From Austropuccinia psidii (Eukaryota; Basidiomycota; Pucciniomycetes; Pucciniales; Sphaerophragmiaceae), in the NCBI GenBank assembly GCA_023105745.1, contig JALGQZ010000009.1, positions 44,483,967 to 44,547,966 on the forward strand: a stretch of DNA of 64,000 nucleotides, in the 5' to 3' direction. Position 1 is the stretch's first letter. Each line of letters starts with the position of its first letter. Position numbers and translations under genes: made by a program. Positions 56,421 to 64,000 of this stretch are shown here, piece after piece. Under the pieces are notes generated by a model, which saw only the letters and a list, made by a program, of their open reading frames with translations, was not told where the DNA came from and searched no databases.

Positions 56421-59400
56421 TCTTGATGATCAGAATTTAAGTTATTTTTTTTTCATTTTATATTTATCTTATTTTATAATTATTTTACTTATTTGAAATA
56501 TGAAAGTTCAAAAAAAATTCTAATTTAAAACCCATTGAAGTTTATAAAAAAACCTTTCCACTTCAACCTAAATGAGCATAGCGGGGAATTTAAAAAAGTA
56601 TATAAGTGTATTTTTAACTTCCTGAACACACTAATTAGAGTACCAGAAAAATTTTATTCAGTTTTTAATTATTATTTTTAGCAAAAAGAATATGATTGGC
56701 ATTTTTTGAAGCACATGATTTAAATAAAATTAGAAAGCTAGAATAGGATAAGTAGAATTTTACAAATAAAAAAATTGAATGAAATAAATAAAATTTTGAC
56801 AAGAAATTTTTTTGAAGAATATTCAAATAGCTTTTTTAAGGGAAAAAGAAAATATAATGATCAAATTTTTAAGGAGAAGAACTTACAATAAAAAATGGAT
56901 TTTCAAAGAGAAGACCAAAAAAATCAAGAATTAATTTGAGAAAAAAAAAAAGGAAAACTAAAATAGATCTAAAAGGAAAAAAAGAAATGGAATGACCTAA
57001 AAGTTTTAATATGAAGATCAACAAGGTCCTTGTTAGATATTAAAATAAATCCTTATTTACTTAATAAGTGATAAGTTTTATCAAATGTTCTTTTGTATGT
57101 ACTTTAAAGTATTGTATGTACCATTAAATTCAATTCAAAATTTTCATATTTGTTTTCAAAATATTTTAACTTGTTTCAAAAAAAAAGGAAGACTAAAGTG
57201 TAAACTGAAAAATTATCATAAGTAGTTTAAGGTATTTAAATATTCTTTAGTATTAATTAATTTTAATTTTTTTTTCTAAAAAACCTAAAAAGAGGGTAAT
57301 ATTTTTTTTTCTTTTGTTTTATTTTATATCAAAATTAAAAAAATTTCTTTCTTCTTCAAGCTAAAATTTAATTCAATTAGTTTCATTTTATTTTCTTATT
57401 CTCCACCCCTCCCAAAAGAAAACCAAGTTTATTGTTTCTTCATTTCTAATTTTTTTAATTTGGTAGTAAAATGAAATATTCATTTGAATTTTTTCAGATA
57501 ATAATGAATTAATTATTTATTCATATATATATATATAGCATTAAACTTTTTCTTACTTGTTTAAACCAAAAATTAGATGAAATTGGTTTTTTTATGTCTT
57601 TTTTTTCTTTTTTGTTTTTAAATTTTTATTTTAGGAAAATTAAATATTTAATTAAATTTTACCAGATAATCAAAGCTTAAGTTTCCCTTTTTTTTTGGGG
57701 GGGGGGGTTTATGTAAAGAAATTAAAATGTTTCTGAATTATTTTCAGTCAAAAGAAAACCAATTCAATTTGTTTTTTTTTGGATTATCTACCTCAAAAGA
57801 AAAAGAAATTACAACATATAATTTTTTTTTTGAGTTTTTTTTTATATTAAAAATCTCAAATAAAAAGACTCATAGTTATTATTATTATTGAAATAAACAA
57901 AAGGGAAAATTTTTTTTTGTTTGAATTTGGAATTTGATTTTCTTTTTATAAATTTTAAATTTTGAATTGATTTGGTTTTTAAACAAAAAAAAAAACTGAT
58001 ATTTTTTTTTTCTTTTTCCAAAAATTTAAAATTTAAAATTTAAGTTTTTTGTTTCTTAATTTGGTTTCATTTAAATCAAAAAAAAAATGCATGAAATTTT
58101 TAACTGAAATTTTAATTTTAATTTTATTTGATTCTAAATTATAGTTAATTTTTTGATATATTTACAATCATATCTTCAAATTTTATCATAAATCCTTCAT
58201 CATTTTTAATCTGGTATATTCTTTCAAATAGATAAAATCTCTCCTCCTACTAATCATAACCCAGTAGCTCTTATTTATTTATTTTCATTTTTCTCAACTA
58301 ATTCATCTCCACTTTCAATAGAAGTTTTTTTTTTTTTTTTTTTTTTTTTTTGTGTTTTTTTTTCTGACTAACACTTTTTTATTAGGTAAATTTTATAGAT
58401 TCAAATCAAAATCATCATAATCATCAAAATATTTATTTTAAATACATCATGAGATTTTCTTTAATTTTTAATCAACCACAGAAAGAACTTTATTAAGCTC
58501 TTATAATTTTATTTTAGATAAAATAGAAATAAATTTATAATTGATCACTTCTTTATTCTTAATAAATTTTACTTTTTTAATCTCAAATCAACTAAAAATC
58601 AATCTGGGATTATTTTCAAAGGGTTTTAAATAAAGAAACCTGGTTTATTTATAAAAAATTTTAATCAAGCATTTTTTTATAATAATAAATAAAAATTAAC
58701 TCTAACTCATTTTTTTGAGAATTATTTCCTCTTTGTTTTTCAATCTTTATGGTTATTAATACTAACCATTTTTCTATCATTTGTTTTAGTGGTGGATCAC
58801 TTATTAGGATGTAGTATTTAATTTAATGATTTTTCCATCTTTACCTGCTTCTATGAAATTCAAAAGAAAAATTACACTGAATCTTTTTATCCTTTCAAAG
58901 AACATTGAAGCCTCTTGAAGTATTCTTATGATGGAATGGTTCTGAATAAACCAATTTTAGTTTATAATAAGATACTTCGAGAGTATTTTAATACAAAATT
59001 ATATTTTAAATAATCATTATTAGTAACTAGAAAAAAAAACTGGACTGAAAAATGTTTTCTCCAAAGATAATAAAAACACTTAATAATTAAGTTATAAATA
59101 TAAAACCCAAAAAATGAGAATTAATCTTGGCTCATACTTCCATCATTGAATTTTGATAAGCACCAATATATTATAATTGATGAAAAAACTTGAGATAAAT
59201 TATCTGTTATTATTTATAAAATAAATTATTTAAATAATAATTCTTATTAATTTTTAAAAATCCAAAGTATTCAAATCTCACTTAGAAAACTAATAAATAA
59301 TAGAAAAGATATTAGTTAAATCAAAAATATTCTTGGTGGAATCATTAGGCAAATTGGATATAGGAAATTGTAAGTTTTTTCTATAAAACTCTTGATAATA

Positions 59401-60529
59401 GTAGTAAATATCAAGAGTACTATTATTGTCCAAAGTAAAAAAATATAATATAATTAAATATTATAACCACAAATTTACATAATTATCAAAAATAATTATA
59501 ATAAAAAAAATAAATTTAATTATTATTAAATAATTTAATAATGAAAAAAATCTTAATGATTATAATGAACTATAGTTATTCTATTATTGTTATAATCACT
59601 TACAATTATAGTAATAAGAAGTTTAAAGCTTTTAATTAGACAATTACATGTGGAAAATAATAATATTTTTCCACTTATAAATAATATCAATATTATTTAT
59701 AAAATGAATCATCACACACACTATGTAGAGATAATTATTATAAAAAATTATATCCAAAAAGAACTAAATATAGATAAAAAAAAATATAGAACTTTAGAGA
59801 AAACTTACCTATAATATTGATTTAATACAACAATTTAAACAAAAAACAGTTATTACATTAATTAATGATTATAAGTTAAAAACACACCAAAAATAAATAT
59901 TTTAAAAGATAAAAAAACTTTTTTCTAATAAAAAATATGATTAAAGAGTTTTTAAGAGGAATTTGTAGATTTCAAAAGATAATTAAGACAATAATTTTAT
60001 ATAATAAAATGTATGATTGGTGCTTATAACAATAATCTGAGTTACATGATTTAACTTTTTTTAAAATCAAAATTAACAAAGAATAAAATAGCTTAAGAAT
60101 AAATTTAATAAAACTTTACCTGTTTATATGTCTAATATAATATTGGATTGATAATAAATGATGGACAAAAACAGTGATGAATAGACTCTTTTTGTGTCTT
60201 CAGAGCATCTCTCATAATTCAGACTGGACATAGAGGGCTTGCTCAGGTGAAAAATAATAAACCATGCTTAAAAATAAGGTTCTTAACTTAAGGTAGCTTA
60301 TTTTCAATCCCAATTTGAAGCCAACAGTGTTATTCTTAACTCAAAGTAACTTTAATCCTCATTTGGGTTAATTATTTTAAGTTTTAATATAAGATAAGCT
60401 TATTTATATTGAATTTTATCACATGAAAAGCTTAAAAATAGAGTTTTAAGGAAAAATCTCTTAAGTTAAATTTTCAAAGAAATATTAATTTTATTATAGT
60501 ATAATTAAAAGAATAAATCTCCAGGCTAA
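56421..60529. other. Homopolymer-rich AT DNA without genes
   Basis: About 4 kb of A and T runs, including about 30 T near 58324-58352 and a T run followed by about 10 G near 57691-57708. No open frame resembles a protein. Probably very old repeat DNA. Confidence 0.65.
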
Positions 60530-61010
60530 TGTCACAGGGGCTCTTCTAAATGAAGAGGGCCTGGCATGCAGTGAACAGAATTACCTATGGAGGGCTCAGA
60601 ATAAATAATCAATTGATAAGAGTAATGAGATGAGAGAAATAAATTCCTAGTCATAAAATAATAGCATCAAAAGACATGAGAGAAAAACAAAAGCAATAAT
60701 AAAGAGCCAACCACAAATAGTCCTGTATCACTGTTTCAACCTGTTCAGAAAAGAGAAAAGGATTGATAAAGGATATGGCCTCCAGGACTCCACTGAACAG
60801 GTGAGGGAAGGAAAAGACTAACTTAATTATTAATAAAATAATACTTCTGAATGAGAAATAAAATAATATTAAATAATAAATCCAATATTTTCATTTACTG
60901 GGGGATAAACACCCAGGTGGGTAAAAGGGGGCTGGTAGATGTGAAAAAGTGCCAGCCTGGAGTTTGAGTGTTAAGAAACCATGATTGTATGATTGAAGAA
61001 CCTGTATTTG

Positions 61011-61165
61011 AGATGTGAAACTGTATTGGTGTATCCAATACAGTTAATTGAATCAATACAGGTGTTTTGAACCTGTATTGAGGGAAGGCCTGTATTTGGT
61101 GAATCCTGTATTTGGGTTCTGCCTGTATTGAGCTGTATCTGTATTGAGGTTTGAAACTGTATTTG
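61011..61165. repeat. Interspersed CTGTATTTG/CTGTATTGA repeats
   Basis: About ten copies of CCTGTATT(T/G)G-like units within 155 bp, in both orientations (two read as AATACAG). Confidence 0.65.
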
Positions 61166-61879
61166 GTGAGTCTTCCATGAAACCCCTTGCTGATTAGGTG
61201 TTGGAAGATTTTCCATTAGTAATGAATGGTAATGCCCTGCCTGTCCCCATGGCTGTGACATTATCCCCCTCTTGAAAGTGGTGAGCTCTGAGAACCATAA
61301 GAGTAAGTGAATCTTGATGAGGTCAATTGAAAATTTCTTCCCCTCAATTACCCAATTTTTATCCCTCATAATTCTTCTTCATCAATCATAATTTCAAACT
61401 CTTTCATCTTCACAAATTCTAGGTCCTTCTTCTTTGACTTTATTCTGATTCCTCTTGCCTTCTTTAAAATTTCTCTTCATTTCTTCTTTTTCTTCTATTT
61501 TTGTGTCCTTCTTCTTATCACATTGTTCTTCACCCAATTGTTTCTTGAGTCCTCATGGCTCATGAAAATGGTGATTTCAGGTTCATATCCAAAGAACCTA
61601 ATGGAAGTTCAGAAAATTATCTTCATCCTGAGATTGGACCAAATTGGCCCTTTTCTTGCTTTTGGGCCTTTGCAGGATCCATTGAAAATTTCCCCCAAAT
61701 TTGTTGTTTTCTGGTTTTTTTTGGCTAATTTGGCCAAAATGCACAAATGCATCATTATGCAAGATATTGAAGATTTTGATGAATCTATGATTGAAATGAC
61801 AGAATTGGCAGTTTTGGTGGCTTTGAAGAAGGAATAGCCAGAAATGTGCAAATGTGTAAATCTGCGCAAAATGAGCAAT

Positions 61880-62090
61880 AATGCCAATATGACTGAAATG
61901 GCATATTTTGATTAATTTCTGAATGAAATGAAGTTTTGAAGGGTTTGGATGTGAATTATCCAGAAATTTGCAAAATGCACAAATATGCCAATATGACAGA
62001 AATGGCATATTTTGATGAATTTCCAAATGTAATGAAGTTTTGAAGGCTTTTCACATGATTTGATGGCATTGTGTGCAAAATGCAGAAAAA
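61880..62090. repeat. Tandem repeat, period about 104 bp
   Basis: ATGCCAATATGAC..GAAATGGCATATTTTGAT..ATGAAGTTTTGAAGG occurs at about 61881 and again at about 61985, with weaker related copies on both sides. Confidence 0.6.
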
Positions 62091-62639
62091 TGCGGAAATG
62101 CTTAAAAATGGCCAATTTGGCCAATGAAACAGTTTTTTATGACAATTTCTTTTATTTTCTTGTGCTTCACTCCACTGTTGAATTTCAAATTTCCATAATT
62201 GACTTGATGACTTGGAATTTTCCATGATTTGCTTGGTCTTGGCTTTGAATCTTGACTCGGAGATGAGTTCAAAGTTGACTTCTATTTGTGACTCCAATCA
62301 CTCCCATTCCAGGCCTTCTGTCCTTTATGGTCCTGTCTTCTTAGATAAATTGACAGAGCTTTTGAAGAAATTTTGATGAGAACTATCTGTAGTCGGTCTT
62401 TATCATTACTAGTATTTGCTCTTTGATTATTAAATCAATTGACTCCCCAAACAAGATATGGGAGTGATGACTGCTGCTTTTGAAATAATAAATAAAAAAT
62501 AAAATGATACAATTAAAAGAAAATGAAATAAAATAAAAAGAAATAATTGAGAGAGAAAGAGAGTAAAGAAAAGAAAATGAAGAAACTTCTGTGGATTAAT
62601 CTTCTTGTGGTGAGTTGCTTGATTTTGGCCATAATTTTC

Positions 62640-62741
62640 CTGAAAAGATAAAACCAAACATTTGATGCTCACAGAGTGGCCAAGGTGCTGTTTTACAAGA
62701 AGTAAAACCCTCAGAGATGCATACCATGAGATGGAACTTAC
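62640..62741 (-). other. Intron-like module 3 (family A, minus strand)
   Basis: Minus strand GTAAGTTCCATCTCATGG to TATCTTTTCAG, 102 bp, with the GGCCACTCTGTGAGCA core. Confidence 0.45.
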
Positions 62742-62961
62742 TTTCATAACTTCCACTCTCCTCCAAGCATCATGAAAAAATGGAAAATTTTGCCATAAAT
62801 GGAGTTTGAGTTAAGGAATGTCTTGAATAATATTGAATCACATAATTTGGAATAATAGAATATGAAATAAAGAGAAAGAATAAAAAGAAAAGAGGGAATT
62901 TTGCCATATCTTGATGAAAAGTCCAAATTCAAGGGTATTGATTTTGCAAGGCCTTTTAAAC

Positions 62962-63064
62962 CTGTCCAAAGAAATTGACAAGTGCTCACAAAGTGGCCAA
63001 GTTAATTCTTACAACATATTTGGGTAGAATACCCCCTTAGGTGCATTCCAGGAGAGGAACTTAC
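62962..63064 (-). other. Intron-like module 4 (family A, minus strand)
   Basis: Minus strand GTAAGTTCCTCTCCTGG to TTTGGACAG, 103 bp, with the GGCCACTTTGTGAGCAC core. It begins shortly after the chromodomain frame closes, as module 1 does at 1572. Confidence 0.45.
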
Positions 63065-63105
63065 TTTCATAAACTCCAATTCCATCCAAGCACCATAAAT
63101 CAAAT

Positions 63106-63367
63106 TCATGAGGCATTTGGGCCAGGCTTGTCTGGATACAAGGTGTGAAAATCCTTGGCAAGGTCTGGGGAGTTGGTAACATTGGAAGCTGGTTCCCAAG
63201 TTGTTCTTTCTGGGTCTTCATTGAATCCTTTCAACTCCACTAGATACCATAATGTACCTCTCTTGAGTTTTGAGTCCAGAACCTGAGCCACTTCCCATTC
63301 TTCTTGCTCTTCCACTATTACTGGTGGTGGTGGCAATTGATGTCACTTTGGGATAGTTGATTGCTTC
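63106..63367 (-). pseudogene. Family-A pol 3' end: chromodomain, cut by an LTR
   Basis: Minus-strand chromodomain, clean at 63336-63106: PPPPVIVEEQEEWEVAQVL, LWYLVELKGF, RTTWEPASNV, ending YPDKPGPNAS. The rest of pol is separated by the family-D LTR beginning at 63368. This copy lacks the stops seen at 1319-1575 and is therefore the better reference for that fragment. Confidence 0.88.
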
Positions 63368-64000
63368 TGTGAACCTTTGAGATATGACCACATACCCAAA
63401 AAGGTCACAAGAAATATTTAAAATAATTATACATTAAAATTAATTATCTTAAAACTACAAAAATGCCATAAATAGGCATAAAAATTGGTTTAACTTAAAC
63501 ACCAATGAATAAAAATTTGAAATAAATTATACAATTGGCTTCCCCATGGTAAAATACACATATACCATTTTCATGGCATATCTGTAAAGTAAATATTTAA
63601 TGAGTTATAAGTAATAATAACTTATAAAAAACATAAATCCTTAATTATTTCAAATACCAATGAAACAAAATGTTGAATAAATGGTACCATTGGATTCTCC
63701 AAAAATTTCCACACATAAAACAATTAAGAAGCTAAGCTCCAAAGTCAATACTCAAGGAGTTAAGCTGAATATATGCACTTTTTTGGTCAACACATATATT
63801 CAAGGATTTTAGCTGATATCTTTTGAAATATGCATGATAGAGTGATGAACCAAAAATAAATCATCACATAATTACTGTACAAATACAAAATGAACTTTAT
63901 TTCACAAGTTATAAACAAGGTTAAAACCTGTAAGGGATTATTGATTAAAATCAATAGAGCTGTTGACCACTTTGTTGTGAAAGTGGTCCAAACTTAAAAA
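63368..64000 (+). mobile_element. Family-D LTR (or element) start, runs off the window
   Basis: Starts TGTGAACCTTTGAGATATGACCACATACCC within the family-A pol sequence. The part at about 63760-64000 aligns with 9955-10190 of the other family-D LTR (TATATGCACTTTT, then GATAGAGTGATGAACC / GATAAATAGTTGATCC). The other end is not in the window. Confidence 0.75.

Larger units (their letters stand above)
60530..63105 (-). repeat. Family-A LTR/3' region, minus strand
   Basis: Follows the chromodomain at 63106-63336 and ends (read on +) TGTCACAGGGGCTCTT at 60530, the reverse of the family-A LTR end at 3600. It contains two intron-like modules (62640-62741, 62962-63064), a CTGTATT-repeat cluster (61011-61165) and a 104-bp tandem repeat (about 61880-62090). 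Open frames here follow the repeats and are not called as genes. Confidence 0.65.

Noticed and set aside
56421..60529. A centromere or satellite array in the AT-rich block
   Set aside because: No regular period seen, only homopolymer runs and scattered AT-rich sequence; ordinary decayed repeat DNA explains it.
61598..62297. Several overlapping minus-strand frames with HFCHIG-like repeats
   Set aside because: They track a 104-bp DNA tandem repeat inside an LTR; the period is not a multiple of three, so the frame changes from unit to unit.

Overview
This is a eukaryotic, AT-rich, transposon-dominated window from a fungal genome. Short introns with GT..AG ends, Ty3/gypsy elements with chromodomains, strong CpG depletion in the repeats and a double-bromodomain host gene all point to a rust fungus (Pucciniales). 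The gag and pol sequences look like those I associate with the myrtle rust Austropuccinia psidii. That species call is recognition from memory, not a search. Nearly all of the window is layered LTR retrotransposons; only one convincing intact host gene is visible.

Layout. 1-4494: tail of a chromovirus pol (family A, + strand), its long LTR/3' region, and a gag stub of a second copy. 4495-11221: featureless AT-rich DNA with a solo family-B LTR (TSD CATAA) and a family-D LTR. 11294-16391: 3' end of a minus-strand family-B element, whose LTR is split by a solo family-C LTR. 16392-33754: one minus-strand family-E element, bounded by the target duplication TGTAT 17 kb apart. It is cut by four further insertions: a deleted family-B element, a solo B LTR, a decayed TRIM and a solo E LTR; a fifth, a young TRIM, sits inside its 5' LTR. 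33773-41119: another minus-strand family-B element that has lost its integrase core. 41120-44000: gag end of a plus-strand relative (family F). 45534-47420: solo family-C LTR. 48682-49632: dead Tc1/mariner transposase. 49840-50100: CpG-rich host DNA. 50367-54202 (minus): bromodomain gene, 8 exons, 1075 codons. 54830-55290: DDE transposase fragment. 55291-60529: homopolymer-rich noncoding DNA. 60530-63367: minus-strand family-A LTR and chromodomain. 63368-64000: start of a family-D LTR running out of the window.

How the parts relate. Families B, E and F share one body plan: a PBS-like TTTGGGGGCC-type sequence after the LTR, a gag in two blocks (an N-terminal block with a GWNP/GWHP motif, then a capsid-like block ending in a zinc knuckle), and in B and E protease, RT, RNase H, integrase and chromodomain. 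The N-terminal gag block of B and E is open in two overlapping frames. In B a predicted 64-bp intron would join an upstream leader frame to the longer one. No complete intact element exists here; the window records successive insertion, LTR-LTR deletion and CpG decay. The unusual items are the dual-frame gag, the TRIM with a tRNA-like box B, and repeated intron-like modules downstream of the family-A chromodomain.
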